64,000 nucleotides of DNA from Bacillus sp. RO1 (GCF_012524115.1 NZ_JAAZWB010000054.1:1-64000), one strand, 5' to 3'; positions 32,555-43,340 are shown, numbered from the stretch's first letter. Made by a program: numbers and translations. Notes: a model not told the origin generated them from the sequence alone.

Positions 32555-32582
32555 TGCTCGGCAATCTCGCCGAGTTTTCTTT
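32555..32582 (+). terminator. Terminator after rplI
   Basis: CTCGGC and GCCGAG form a short GC stem followed by TTTTCTTT. It may be partial, since dnaC follows 45 bp further. Confidence 0.65.
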
Positions 32583-32626
32583 ATGAGAGGCTATAAAGGT
32601 TTCGTTTTCTGGGAGGAGGAACAAGG

Positions 32627-33994
32627 ATGAGCGATATTTTTGAAGATAGAATACCACCGCAAAATATAGAAGCGGAACAGGCCGTCATCGGGGCCATTTT
32701 TCTAGAACCGTCTGCCCTGACATTGGCGTCCGAGCTTGTCATGCCAGATGACTTTTACCGCGCAGCCCATCAAAAGATATATGACTGCATGCTGAATCTT
32801 TCCGACCGGGGCGAACCGGTCGATCTCGTCACAGTCACATCCGAGCTTGCAAACTTGAAGCTTTTAGAAGAAGTTGGAGGGGTATCTTACCTTAGTGATA
32901 TAGCAGGTTCGGTGCCAACTGCAGCCAATATAGAGTATTACGCAAAGATTGTAGAAGAAAAGTCCATTCTTCGCCGACTTATCCGTACCGCGACCAACAT
33001 CGCCCAAGAAGGCTACAGCAGGGAAGATGAAGTGGCGGGCTTATTGAACGAAGCGGAAAAACAGATCCTAGAAGTTTCTCAACGGAAAAACTCCGGTGTG
33101 TTCCAAAACATCAAGGATGTACTCGTTAAAACCTATGATAATATTGAAACCCTCCACAACCGTAAAGGGGAAGTCACAGGGATTGAGACAGGCTTTACAG
33201 AATTGGACAGAATGACGGCGGGTTTCCAACGAAACGATTTAATCATCATCGCAGCCCGTCCTTCCGTTGGTAAAACGGCATTCGCCTTGAATATTGCGCA
33301 AAACGTAGCTACAAAAGCTCGAGAAAATGTCGCGATTTTCAGTTTGGAGATGGGTGCTGAGCAGCTGGTCATGAGGATGCTTTGTGCAGAAGGTAACATC
33401 AATGCGCAGAACCTAAGGACAGGCCAATTGACTGCTGAGGATTGGAGCAAGCTGACAATGGCAATGGGAAGCTTGTCCAATGCCGGTATCTACATTGATG
33501 ATACGCCAGGTATCCGTGTCAGTGAAATACGTTCCAAATGCCGTCGTCTAAGACAAGAGAGCGGCCTTGGAATGATTCTGATTGACTACCTGCAATTAAT
33601 CCAAGGTAGCGGGCGTGGCGGCGGAGAAAACCGTCAGCAGGAAGTTTCCGAGATTTCCCGTTCCCTAAAAGCATTAGCGAGGGAACTAGAGGTCCCTGTT
33701 ATCGCCTTGTCTCAGCTCTCACGTGGCGTGGAGCAGCGTCAAGACAAGCGTCCAATGATGTCCGATATCCGTGAATCCGGAAGTATCGAGCAGGATGCCG
33801 ATATCGTTGGTTTCCTATATCGTGATGACTATTATGACAAAGAAAGTGAAAACAAGAACATCATCGAGATCATTCTGGCTAAACAACGTAACGGTCCTGT
33901 TGGGACGGTCTCCTTGGCTTTCGTAAAAGAATATAATAAATTTGTTAATTTGGAGCGGCGATTTGATGATGAATCCGTCCCTCCAGGGGCATAA
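32627..33994 (+). CDS. dnaC: Replicative DNA helicase (DnaB family; DnaC in B. subtilis)
   Basis: The 455-residue hexameric helicase has an N-terminal primase-interacting domain and a RecA-like motor with Walker A ARPSVGKTAFALNIAQN, MILIDYLQLIQGSG and the arginine-rich DIRESGSIEQDAD. GGGAGGAGG precedes the ATG. Confidence 0.97.
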   Translation: MSDIFEDRIPPQNIEAEQAVIGAIFLEPSALTLASELVMPDDFYRAAHQKIYDCMLNLSDRGEPVDLVTVTSELANLKLLEEVGGVSYLSDIAGSVPTAANIEYYAKIVEEKSILRRLIRTATNIAQEGYSREDEVAGLLNEAEKQILEVSQRKNSGVFQNIKDVLVKTYDNIETLHNRKGEVTGIETGFTELDRMTAGFQRNDLIIIAARPSVGKTAFALNIAQNVATKARENVAIFSLEMGAEQLVMRMLCAEGNINAQNLRTGQLTAEDWSKLTMAMGSLSNAGIYIDDTPGIRVSEIRSKCRRLRQESGLGMILIDYLQLIQGSGRGGGENRQQEVSEISRSLKALARELEVPVIALSQLSRGVEQRQDKRPMMSDIRESGSIEQDADIVGFLYRDDYYDKESENKNIIEIILAKQRNGPVGTVSLAFVKEYNKFVNLERRFDDESVPPGA

Positions 33995-33995
33995 T

Positions 33996-34028
33996 AAAAG
34001 GCATCTACGTCATGTAGGTGCCTTTTTA
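33996..34028 (+). terminator. Terminator after dnaC
   Basis: AAAGGCA-CTAC and GTAG-TGCCTTT form a strong hairpin with a T run. Confidence 0.88.
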
Positions 34029-34063
34029 AACTTAATGGACCATTATTAGAAGTTTTACGTCTT

Positions 34064-34107
34064 AATTACGAACAAATATAATATTAAATTTCTGTAACGT
34101 TCGTGTT
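34064..34107. promoter_or_regulatory. Candidate PurR operator (two inverted PurBoxes)
   Basis: ATTACGAACAAAT and AACGTTCGTGTTT are inverted versions of the PurBox (core CGAAC), just upstream of the purA -35 element. B. subtilis purA is repressed by PurR through paired PurBoxes. Confidence 0.65.
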
Positions 34108-34111
34108 TAGG

Positions 34112-35484
<1,373 letters not shown>

Positions 35485-35498
35485 TTGATTATTGTTTG

Positions 35499-35524
35499 GA
35501 GCCCTCCTTAGTGGGGGCTTTTTA
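35499..35524 (+). terminator. Terminator after purA
   Basis: GAGCCCTC and GTGGGGGCTT form a stem with one mismatch, followed by five T. Confidence 0.8.
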
Positions 35525-35611
35525 CTCTTTATATGGCTTGATGCTTGTTGAGCTAAATGATTTCTAGGCTTGATAGGGTTATGATGACACTTTCATAGGG
35601 AAAATTCATGT

Positions 35612-35767
35612 CAAAGTGTCTTCAATAAGTGTATGAAGAGACTTAAGACAAAAATATCTCCCCCAAAGTGTCTTCATGCCCCAGATGAAGTCATTATTAG
35701 CGGAGTTTACGGCTCCAAAGTGTCTTCATTACATTTAGTGAGCTCTTTTTTATAGACGACAATTAGT
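35612..35767. repeat. Degenerate 52-bp repeat array, three units
   Basis: CAAAGTGTCTTCA recurs at 35612, 35664 and 35716, exactly 52 bp apart. In the middle unit TGTCTTCAT pairs with ATGAAGTCA around GCCCCAG, a 7-base loop, and the first unit can form a similar hairpin. The shared TCTTCAT/ATGAAG arms and period link it to the 14267-14580 array. It lies in the purA-tRNA gap. Confidence 0.8.
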
Positions 35768-35887
35768 AAATTTTATAGAAGTTAATATTTTTTAAAAAAA
35801 GTTATTGCAAGATATGTTAATAGTATGCTATTATTAAAAACGTCGCCAAAAGAGATTTAAAGTTACATAAGGCGAAGTTATCAATAG

Positions 35888-35963
35888 GTGCCATTAGCTC
35901 AGTCGGTAGAGCATCTGACTTTTAATCAGAGGGTCGAAGGTTCGAGTCCTTCATGGCACACCA
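35888..35963 (+). tRNA. tRNA-Lys (anticodon TTT), CCA encoded
   Basis: GTGCCAT pairs with ATGGCAC. The anticodon loop CTTTTAA gives TTT, the T arm has GGTTCGAGTCC, and the 3' ACCA is encoded. It heads a cluster in the same order (Lys, Glu, Asp, Phe) as B. subtilis trnY. Confidence 0.96.
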
Positions 35964-35981
35964 TTTTCTTTCAAAAAGTAA

Positions 35982-36056
35982 GGCCCATTGGTCAAGCGGT
36001 TAAGACACCGCCCTTTCACGGCGGTAACACGGGTTCGAATCCCGTATGGGTCACCA
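35982..36056 (+). tRNA. tRNA-Glu (anticodon TTC), CCA encoded
   Basis: GGCCCAT pairs with ATGGGTC (one G-U pair). The anticodon arm CCGCC-CTTTCAC-GGCGG gives TTC. CCA is encoded. Confidence 0.96.
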
Positions 36057-36068
36057 TTTTTAGTTTTA

Positions 36069-36144
36069 GGTCCCGTGGTGTAGCGGTTAACATGCCTGCC
36101 TGTCACGCAGGAGATCGCCGGTTCGATCCCGGTCGGGACCGCCA
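36069..36144 (+). tRNA. tRNA-Asp (anticodon GTC), CCA encoded
   Basis: GGTCCCG pairs with CGGGACC. The anticodon arm CCTGC-CTGTCAC-GCAGG gives GTC. CCA is encoded. Confidence 0.96.
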
Positions 36145-36167
36145 TTTACATATTTAAAGTTATGTTA

Positions 36168-36193
36168 GGCTCGGTAGCTCAGTTGGTAGAGCA
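36168..36193 (+). pseudogene. Orphan 5' half of a tRNA gene (tRNA-Phe-like)
   Basis: Twenty-six bases are identical to the first 26 of the tRNA-Phe gene at 36300: acceptor 5' strand and D arm. The anticodon arm, T arm and acceptor 3' strand are absent; about 106 bp of unrelated AT-rich DNA follows before the intact gene. Confidence 0.88.
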
Positions 36194-36299
36194 CGATCGA
36201 GTAAGCTTCGAAGCATTGCTACAGCGCACAAATTTTTGAACTTTAAAATTTGGGTGATGATGCGAGTGCATTTCATATTGTTAAGACAACCAAATATAC

Positions 36300-36372
36300 G
36301 GCTCGGTAGCTCAGTTGGTAGAGCAATGGACTGAAAATCCATGTGTCGGCGGTTCGATTCCGTCCCGAGCCA
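36300..36372 (+). tRNA. tRNA-Phe (anticodon GAA), CCA not encoded
   Basis: GGCTCGG pairs with CCGAGCC. The anticodon loop CTGAAAA gives GAA and the T arm has GGTTCGATTCC. The gene ends in A followed by TCT, so CCA must be added after transcription, unlike the three tRNAs upstream. Confidence 0.95.
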
Positions 36373-36376
36373 TCTC

Positions 36377-36420
36377 AAAGCAGTACGTTCATTTCGTTAA
36401 TGAACGTGCTGCTTTTTTGC
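36377..36420 (+). terminator. Terminator of the tRNA cluster
   Basis: AAGCAGTACGTTCAT and ATGAACGTGCTGCTT form a long stem with one mismatch around TTCGTTA, followed by a T run. Confidence 0.92.
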
Positions 36421-36470
36421 AGTAAAGAATTGCTTATTGAGGAGTGTAATTTACTCCAGAAGATTTTTGT

Positions 36471-36590
36471 AAGCCCAAACCGGCAGCAATCTCCCGTCAA
36501 GTGTCTAATAGAAACCCTCTATAAGCCCAAACCCGGCAGCAACCCCCCATCAGCTGTCTAATAAAAGCCCAAAAAACCCATCAAAAGCCC
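36471..36590. repeat. Short direct repeats (AAGCCCAAAC...GTCTAATA units)
   Basis: AAGCCCAAACCGGCAGCAA at 36471 recurs as AAGCCCAAACCCGGCAGCAA at 36523, again 52 bp apart, and both units end in TGTCTAATA. Shorter AAGCCCAA copies follow at 36565 and 36585. The rest of the 36421-36934 gap shows no gene. Confidence 0.7.
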
Positions 36591-36934
36591 AACAAAACGC
36601 TCCACCACCACAACGCACAACACGCCTTGTTACTCCACTGTAACAAAACAGGGTAAATTCTCCTCTACTTCCAGACCAAACGTCAAAACTATGTAAAATT
36701 ACCCATGTTTTATTCCTAAATAAGGAAAAACCCCTATAAATCGCCTAAATATGACAACAATAATACAGTTATATTACATCTTTTGTTCTAGTATTCTATT
36801 TGTTTATGAACCTATGGTATGGTAAAGTAGTCGGAAATTTTAAATGGGTATCAATAGTCCTAATACGAGAAAACTAGGTTACCTAAATAAAACTGTTTAC
36901 AGAACGGGGAAGAAATCAGGGGGTAAGAAAGACC

Positions 36935-38431
36935 ATGATGAACCGATTAAAGCGTATATATAGTACATACACCGAAAAACAAAATAGTAAACATAAATCT
37001 CAAAAAAATTGCCTTTCTACTTTTACAAAGAGAGTGTTGGTAACAACTATTGCTGCTTCTACTATCACACTTGGCGCAGTTGCTGTTCATGCTAGTGAGA
37101 ATTCTCTGCTAGGAACGGTATATCACGTGTATTTAAATGGTGAGCGTGTGGGTGCAGTCGATGATAAGGCGCAGCTAGATAAGGCGTTAGAAGCTAAAGT
37201 AGAGTCTGTTCAGAAAGATCATAAGGACCTAGAGCTTTCAGTAGGGAAACAAGTATCCGTTATTCCTGAGAAAGTATTTAGACCTTCTGCTCAGAATAAA
37301 GAGACAATCGAAACAGTAGTAGAACAAGTAGAAGTTAAAGCTAGCGCTTCTGCACTGACGATTAATGGAGAAGAAGTGGTACTTGTAAAAGACAAGGAAG
37401 AAGCGGAAAAGGTTGTTGAGTTGTTAAAGTTAGAGTTTGTTTCCGAAGAAGACTTGAAAGCTTTAGAAAAACGACAAGAGAACCAAGAGTCCAAGCTTCC
37501 TGAGCTGAAAGAAAACGAGTCTCGTGTCTTAGACGTAACGATTTCTGAAAAAGTTTCATTTAGTGATAAAAATGTAGATCCTAAACATGTTGTTTCTGTA
37601 AAAGAAGCAGTGAAATTGATTAAAAAAGGCAAAAAGCAAGCGGAGAAGTATGAAGTACAAGCAGGAGATTCTTTAGGAGATATCGCGGAGAAACATGAGC
37701 TTTCTTCAGAAGAACTTCTGGAGATGAATCCTGATATCGCAATGGATACTTTACTAAAAGTCGGTAAGGTGCTAAATGTTTCAGCGAAAAAACCTTATCT
37801 GAATATACAAGTAAAAGAAGAAGCTTCTAAAAATGAAGAAATTCCTTACGAGCAGGAAGTGGTGGAAGATAAAGAGCTTCCTAAGGGAGAATCGAAAGTG
37901 AAGCAACAAGGTGAAAACGGACAGAAAAACGTTCGCACCATTACTACGAAAGAAAACGGTATGACTATCAAGACGGAAGTAACTCATGAAGAAACATTGA
38001 AGGAACCTGTGAAGCATATTGTTGTAAAAGGAACGAAAGTGATTCCTTCCCGTGGCAGCGGATCACTTGCATGGCCAGCGGTTGGCGGTTATATTTCCAG
38101 TAAAATGGGTCACCGTTGGGGTAAAATGCATAAAGGTATCGACATTGCTCGCCCAAGCGACCGTACTATTAAAGCAGCGGACAATGGAGTAATCGAATCA
38201 GCTGGCTGGGACGGCGGTTACGGGAACAAAGTGGTCATCAACCACCAAAATGGGATGAAGACAACATATGCCCACCTTGATTCCATTAGCGTTTCAGTTG
38301 GACAAACTGTTTCTCGCGGTGCAAAGATTGGTGTCATGGGTACGACAGGTCAATCTACAGGAGTTCATTTACACTTTGAAGTCTACCAAGATGGCAAGTT
38401 AAAAGATCCAATGCAGTATCTAAATAACTAA
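36935..38431 (+). CDS. Secreted M23 metallopeptidase with LysM and G5 domains
   Basis: The 498-residue exported protein has a long signal/anchor segment (about 30-55, VLVTTIAASTITLGAVAVHA), a middle region with a LysM repeat (YEVQAGDSLGDIAEKHELSSEELLEMNPDI), a G5-like beta segment (EEIPYEQEVVEDKELPKGES...), and a C-terminal LytM/M23 domain with zinc ligands in HKGIDIARP and HLHFEVYQDG. It likely cleaves peptidoglycan cross-links. ATGs at 36935 and 36938 share an AGGGGGT site. Position just upstream of walRK suggests control by WalR, but I could not identify a clear WalR box. Confidence 0.9.
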   Translation: MMNRLKRIYSTYTEKQNSKHKSQKNCLSTFTKRVLVTTIAASTITLGAVAVHASENSLLGTVYHVYLNGERVGAVDDKAQLDKALEAKVESVQKDHKDLELSVGKQVSVIPEKVFRPSAQNKETIETVVEQVEVKASASALTINGEEVVLVKDKEEAEKVVELLKLEFVSEEDLKALEKRQENQESKLPELKENESRVLDVTISEKVSFSDKNVDPKHVVSVKEAVKLIKKGKKQAEKYEVQAGDSLGDIAEKHELSSEELLEMNPDIAMDTLLKVGKVLNVSAKKPYLNIQVKEEASKNEEIPYEQEVVEDKELPKGESKVKQQGENGQKNVRTITTKENGMTIKTEVTHEETLKEPVKHIVVKGTKVIPSRGSGSLAWPAVGGYISSKMGHRWGKMHKGIDIARPSDRTIKAADNGVIESAGWDGGYGNKVVINHQNGMKTTYAHLDSISVSVGQTVSRGAKIGVMGTTGQSTGVHLHFEVYQDGKLKDPMQYLNN

Positions 38432-38443
38432 ACACATACATGG

Positions 38444-38482
38444 AACCTCTAGCAACTTGATAAGTGAGCTAGAGGTTTTTAT
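38444..38482 (+). terminator. Terminator after the M23 peptidase gene
   Basis: AACCTCTAGC and GCTAGAGGTT form a perfect 10-bp stem with a 14-base loop and a T run. Confidence 0.9.
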
Positions 38483-38676
38483 GTTTATTATGTACTTTTT
38501 GGGGCTTTCTCTTAATAGATGCGCTCCCTCGCTGTACATGGTAAAGTAAGTAGTAGAATGTTTTTTTATCATTACGGTTAGTTGTCAATTTATCACATGC
38601 AAAATGGCAACAATCTTCGGAAAAGAGCCATACTAAAGGATAAGAATAGATAGATGCTGAGAAGGAGCGAAATCAT

Positions 38677-39378
38677 ATGGAAAAGAAAATACTTGTAGTA
38701 GACGACGAAAAACCAATCGCAGATATATTGAAGTTCAATCTTCAAAAAGAGGGATACGAGGTGTATTGTGCCTATGATGGTGAAGAGGCGGTCAATAAGG
38801 TAGAGGAAGTGCGCCCTGACTTGATCCTTTTAGATATTATGTTGCCACAGCGTGACGGGATGGAAGTTTGCAGGGAAGTACGTAAGAAGTATGAAATGCC
38901 GATTATCATGCTGACTGCAAAGGATTCGGAGATAGATAAGGTGCTTGGATTAGAACTTGGGGCGGATGACTATGTTACAAAGCCCTTCAGCACCCGTGAA
39001 CTAATTGCGAGGGTAAAGGCTAATTTGCGACGTCACCAACAGAAAGCTGCGGATACAGAAGAACCATCGGAGATTGCCATTGGTTCCCTTGTGATCCACC
39101 CTGATGCTTACATGGTAACCAAAAGGGGAGATATGATCGAGCTGACGCACCGCGAGTTTGAATTGTTACATTATCTAGCTAAACATATCGGCCAGGTAAT
39201 GACACGTGAGCATCTCCTTCAGACCGTTTGGGGCTATGATTATTATGGAGATGTACGTACAGTGGACGTAACGGTTCGTCGCCTGCGTGAAAAAATTGAA
39301 GATAACCCAAGTCACCCGACATGGATAGTGACAAGAAGAGGAGTTGGCTATTACCTGCGACAAACGGAGCAGGAATAA
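38677..39378 (+). CDS. walR: Cell-wall response regulator WalR (YycF)
   Basis: The 233-residue OmpR-type regulator has a receiver domain ([16 protein letters not shown]; phospho-acceptor Asp in LILLDIMLP) and a winged-helix domain ([21 protein letters not shown]). WalRK is essential in Bacillus and controls cell-wall hydrolases. It is first of the wal operon. Confidence 0.98.
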   Translation: MEKKILVVDDEKPIADILKFNLQKEGYEVYCAYDGEEAVNKVEEVRPDLILLDIMLPQRDGMEVCREVRKKYEMPIIMLTAKDSEIDKVLGLELGADDYVTKPFSTRELIARVKANLRRHQQKAADTEEPSEIAIGSLVIHPDAYMVTKRGDMIELTHREFELLHYLAKHIGQVMTREHLLQTVWGYDYYGDVRTVDVTVRRLREKIEDNPSHPTWIVTRRGVGYYLRQTEQE

Positions 39379-39383
39379 TTTAG

Positions 39384-41219
39384 ATGAAAAAGGTAGGTTT
39401 TTTTCGTTCCATCCATTTAAAATTTGTACTGATTTACGTATTGCTCATCCTTATTGCGATGCAGATTATTGGCGTCTATTTTGTAAGCAAACTGGAGAGT
39501 CAACTCACGAGTAATTTTAATGAATCATTAGAAGAGAGAATTCATTTACTTGCTTATAGCATTGAGCAAGAAATTAAAAAACAGCGTGATGATACAACAC
39601 CAACTATTGAAGAGGATATCAGGACGGTGTTGCAGGACGTCACGATGGAAGATATAGAAGAGATTCGCATAACCAATAATCAAAGCAAGGTCCTTGGAAC
39701 ATCAAATCCCTACAAGCAGTCAAGTGTAGGGAAAAGAACGACTGAGTTGCTGGTGAAACGTGCATTGGTAGTCGGACAGTTTTCAAGAAAGACGGTCATT
39801 GATCCGCAAACTCAGAATCGTATGAGGCTAATTGCAGCACCTGTCAAATCGAACAATCAAGATATTATCGGTGCCATTTACCTGGAAGCGTCCATGGAAA
39901 AGGTCTATGCCCAAATGCGTCAAATCAATAGTATCTTTGCAACCGGGACGACCATTGCGCTTGCCGTAACAGCAGTTCTTGGTGTGCTGCTTGCCCAAAC
40001 CATTACAAGGCCGATGTCTGATATGAGAAAACAAGCGCTTGAAATGGCAAGAGGTAACTTCTCGAGGAAAGTTAATATTTATGGTAATGACGAAATTGGT
40101 CAATTAGCTTTGTCCTTTAATAACCTGACGAAGAAGCTTCAGGAAGCACAGGCAACTACGGAAGGGGAGAGAAGGAAATTGAGCTCTGTCTTGTCCCATA
40201 TGACGGATGGAGTTCTTGCGACAGACAGGAAAGGCAGGATAATTTTAATCAATGAACCTGCCCTTGGGATGTTGAACGTTTCACGTGAAACAGTACTGAA
40301 TAAACCAATAGTAGAAGTTCTTGGAATTGAAGAAACGCACTCCTTTGATCATCTAGTATCTGAACAAGAATCACTCATTCTGGACTTCAGTACGGTAAAA
40401 GAGCGTTATATCTTGCGTGCGACTAACTCTATCATTCAAAAAGAAACAGGATTCATCAATGGTTTAATAACCGTCTTACACGATATTACCGAGCAAGAGA
40501 AAATAGATCTTGAACGAAGAGAGTTTGTAGCAAATGTGTCCCATGAGCTCAGAACGCCATTGACCACGATGAGAAGCTATTTAGAAGCGTTGGCAGACGG
40601 CGCGTGGCAGGATGATGAAATCGCTCCAAGGTTTCTAGATGTTACACAAACGGAGACGGAGCGAATGATCCGATTGGTGAATGATCTGTTACAACTATCC
40701 AAAATGGATTCAAGAGACTATAACTTTTATAAAAACGCCGTCGATTTTGTGGAGTTTTTCAATAAAATTATTGATCGTTTCGAAATGTCTAAGTCTCAAA
40801 AAGTAGATTTCGTCAGAAGTATGCCAAACCAAGAAATTTTTGTCTCCATTGATACAGATAAAATAACGCAGGTGTTAGATAATATCATTTCCAATGCGAT
40901 GAAGTATTCGCCTGAAGGTGGGACGATCACGTTTACTGTGGATATTGAAGAGGCCGCCAATCAAATTTTGGTGAGTATCAGTGACCAAGGGGTAGGAATA
41001 CCGAAATCGGATATTAATAAGATTTTTGAACGTTTTTACCGAGTAGATAAAGCAAGAACAAGGATGCTTGGGGGAACCGGTCTGGGCTTAGCGATAGCAA
41101 AAGAAATGATTCAAGCACATGATGGAGACATCTGGGCCTCTAGTGTGGAAGGGAAAGGCACGACTATTTACTTTACACTTCCAATTTCAGAGGAAGAACA
41201 AGAAGGTGACTGGGAATGA
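39384..41219 (+). CDS. walK: Cell-wall sensor histidine kinase WalK (YycG)
   Basis: The 611-residue kinase has an N-terminal helix, an extracellular Cache-like domain, a second helix (about 185-205), HAMP, PAS (about 265-370), the phospho-acceptor His in VANVSHELRTPLTT, and an ATPase domain (NIISNAMKYSPEGG, GGTGLGLAIAKEM). It follows walR by five bases and overlaps walH. A parS site lies within the gene. Confidence 0.98.
   Translation: MKKVGFFRSIHLKFVLIYVLLILIAMQIIGVYFVSKLESQLTSNFNESLEERIHLLAYSIEQEIKKQRDDTTPTIEEDIRTVLQDVTMEDIEEIRITNNQSKVLGTSNPYKQSSVGKRTTELLVKRALVVGQFSRKTVIDPQTQNRMRLIAAPVKSNNQDIIGAIYLEASMEKVYAQMRQINSIFATGTTIALAVTAVLGVLLAQTITRPMSDMRKQALEMARGNFSRKVNIYGNDEIGQLALSFNNLTKKLQEAQATTEGERRKLSSVLSHMTDGVLATDRKGRIILINEPALGMLNVSRETVLNKPIVEVLGIEETHSFDHLVSEQESLILDFSTVKERYILRATNSIIQKETGFINGLITVLHDITEQEKIDLERREFVANVSHELRTPLTTMRSYLEALADGAWQDDEIAPRFLDVTQTETERMIRLVNDLLQLSKMDSRDYNFYKNAVDFVEFFNKIIDRFEMSKSQKVDFVRSMPNQEIFVSIDTDKITQVLDNIISNAMKYSPEGGTITFTVDIEEAANQILVSISDQGVGIPKSDINKIFERFYRVDKARTRMLGGTGLGLAIAKEMIQAHDGDIWASSVEGKGTTIYFTLPISEEEQEGDWE
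40277..40292. promoter_or_regulatory. parS site inside walK
   Basis: CGTTTCACGTGAAACA matches parS at 15 of 16 positions, and its 14-base core GTTTCACGTGAAAC is a perfect palindrome. Confidence 0.88.
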
Positions 41220-42541
41220 AATATGAAAATATTAAATCGCTTGTATTAACCATTCTTGTCCTGACAAGCTTGATTCTCACCTGGAATTTATGGACCTATC
41301 AACCCGATTTTGATTATTTAGACAAACGGGATAGTACCATTAGTGAAGTGGCAATTAATGAAAAGCAGGAAATAGGACAGCTTATACAGCCTAGCAAACT
41401 GCTATATCATTTTGATGGCGTCCATCATGGAACAGAGGAACTGGGAGATCTTAATTTATTTATGGAAGAACTAAGAAGATGGAGCCTTTTTGATATACAG
41501 GTAGCAACGAGTTATTCCGAAGAAGATTTCTTTTCTTTCATGCATGGCAGTGGAAAAATGGAGGTTGTGTTTCCTACAACCATCCCATTACAAACTTTTA
41601 GATATATAACTGGTTTTAGTGATAATGAAATCCCCCCGAGTATTTCTATCAACCGGATCCTGATTGATTTTTCAGGAGAAACGGTTGGAAGTGAACCAAT
41701 TATTTACTTGGTCCATTATGATGACCAGAAAGTGTATCAAGCAAGGGTCCGTAATCTGTCTACCAATGAGTTGTCTCGAACGTTCTATCAGACGGCAAAA
41801 ATCTTACCGACATTTATTTATGAAGAAGTGGATAAAAATCAGTATGTATTTTTCCCGGAACAATCACCAAAAGTACGAACAGGTTACTACTACGCTAAAC
41901 AATTAAATCCAGAAGATTTCAAGAATGCCTTATTCAGCAATCCGAGTATCGTGACTCGAGATCAAGTAACAGATGGGATAGTGTACCGTGATGATTCCAG
42001 TCTGATGAGTGTATCTCGTCCAAGTAACAACCTGCATTACGTTAATCCAGGAAATACAGGGCTCGGGAATTCCCTGGACTTTAATGTAATCGAACGGGGA
42101 ATTGAATTTGTGAATGAGCATAGCGGTTGGACAGGACAACCGGAGCGCTTCAAACTTGATAATTGGACAAGCAGCACCATAGAGCATAACGTTGTTTACA
42201 GAATGTTTATTGGGGATTATCCAATCTACTATTTTGCAGAAAAAGGTGTTGCGGATATCTCACAGTCATGGAGAAATAATGAGATCTATGAATACGTTAG
42301 GCCTGTTTTTGAATTTCTCTCATGGAAATCGATAGCGACAAACATCCCGTCTGGAAGGGATGTTAAGCGGGAGCTCGACAATTTCAATGATCTAAGAAAT
42401 ATTCAGGACATACGTGTCGGATATGAATTGAGAAGAGAATCCGATGTTTATATCATCGAGCCTATTTGGGTGTACAAGGAAAATAATGCTTGGAACAAAT
42501 TAAACTTTACCGCTAGCGATGATTTGGAAGGAGGAATATAA
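41216..42541 (+). CDS. walH: WalRK regulator WalH (YycH)
   Basis: The 441-residue protein has one N-terminal membrane helix (LVLTILVLTSLILTWNLW) and a large extracytoplasmic region typical of YycH, which with WalI restrains WalK in B. subtilis. It overlaps walK by four bases. Confidence 0.95.
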   Translation: MKYENIKSLVLTILVLTSLILTWNLWTYQPDFDYLDKRDSTISEVAINEKQEIGQLIQPSKLLYHFDGVHHGTEELGDLNLFMEELRRWSLFDIQVATSYSEEDFFSFMHGSGKMEVVFPTTIPLQTFRYITGFSDNEIPPSISINRILIDFSGETVGSEPIIYLVHYDDQKVYQARVRNLSTNELSRTFYQTAKILPTFIYEEVDKNQYVFFPEQSPKVRTGYYYAKQLNPEDFKNALFSNPSIVTRDQVTDGIVYRDDSSLMSVSRPSNNLHYVNPGNTGLGNSLDFNVIERGIEFVNEHSGWTGQPERFKLDNWTSSTIEHNVVYRMFIGDYPIYYFAEKGVADISQSWRNNEIYEYVRPVFEFLSWKSIATNIPSGRDVKRELDNFNDLRNIQDIRVGYELRRESDVYIIEPIWVYKENNAWNKLNFTASDDLEGGI

Positions 42542-42542
42542 A

Positions 42543-43334
42543 ATGGATTGGAGAAGAACCAAAACCATTTTCATCATCACCTTCCTCATCCTGAATATAT
42601 TCCTTGTTTTTCAAATTCTTGAAAAAAGGGAGAGCAATCAGCTAGAAATCTTGGCGGAAGCTTCAATGGAAGAGCAGTTCAAGGTAGATGAAATATCCTA
42701 TGGCCAATTGCCAAAGGCGCCAGACAAAGCGAGTTATATAAGTGGAAACAGCTATGTATTTACAGAAGAGGATACAAAGAAATTGACGGAAAAAGGGCAA
42801 AAGGCGGAGATTGTAGACGACATCAACCTTATTGCAACATGGGAAGAGCCCATCCCTTTACCTGAGATGAATATGATTACGAGATTAGAGACCATCTTTA
42901 AAGAAGATTTACTGTTTGGGGAGAAATATGAGTTCTGGGGTTTTAATCCACAAAACAGGAGCCTTGTTTTCTTCCAACAGTATGATGGGAAAAATATTTA
43001 TAGCAATGATAGTGCGATGGTGATAGCTTATCTCAACGAATTGAACGAGTTAATATCTTATGAACAAACCTATATTGTGGATACGGAAAAGATGGACGTA
43101 GAACAGGATGTCATTTCCGTCCTAGATGCTTTATATAATCTATATAACACAGGGGATTTAAAGCCGGGGAGCGAAGTTGGAAATGTCAAGCTTGGATATT
43201 ATACCCTTGTAGACTATACGAATTCCCATGTGCTAATTCCGACGTGGCATATTGTAGTTAATGAAGAAGAGGATTTTTACGTTAACGCGTTTGAAGGATC
43301 TGTTATAAAAAAAGATAAACGAACATTGGAGTGA
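42543..43334 (+). CDS. walI: WalRK regulator WalI (YycI)
   Basis: The 263-residue protein starts MDWRRTKTIFIITFLILNIFLVFQI, the usual YycI membrane anchor, followed by an extracellular YycH/YycI-fold domain. ATG 42543 follows GGAGGAATATAA and lies right after the walH stop. Confidence 0.95.
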   Translation: MDWRRTKTIFIITFLILNIFLVFQILEKRESNQLEILAEASMEEQFKVDEISYGQLPKAPDKASYISGNSYVFTEEDTKKLTEKGQKAEIVDDINLIATWEEPIPLPEMNMITRLETIFKEDLLFGEKYEFWGFNPQNRSLVFFQQYDGKNIYSNDSAMVIAYLNELNELISYEQTYIVDTEKMDVEQDVISVLDALYNLYNTGDLKPGSEVGNVKLGYYTLVDYTNSHVLIPTWHIVVNEEEDFYVNAFEGSVIKKDKRTLE

Positions 43335-43340
43335 AGTGAC

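Noticed and set aside
35888-36157. Open frame across tRNA-Lys, -Glu and -Asp
   Set aside because: It is explained fully by three well-formed tRNA genes.
36650-36934. WalR box upstream of the M23 peptidase gene
   Set aside because: TGTAAC-like hexamers are present near 36650-36700 and 36770-36780 but none form a proper pair with 5-bp spacing, so I did not annotate one.
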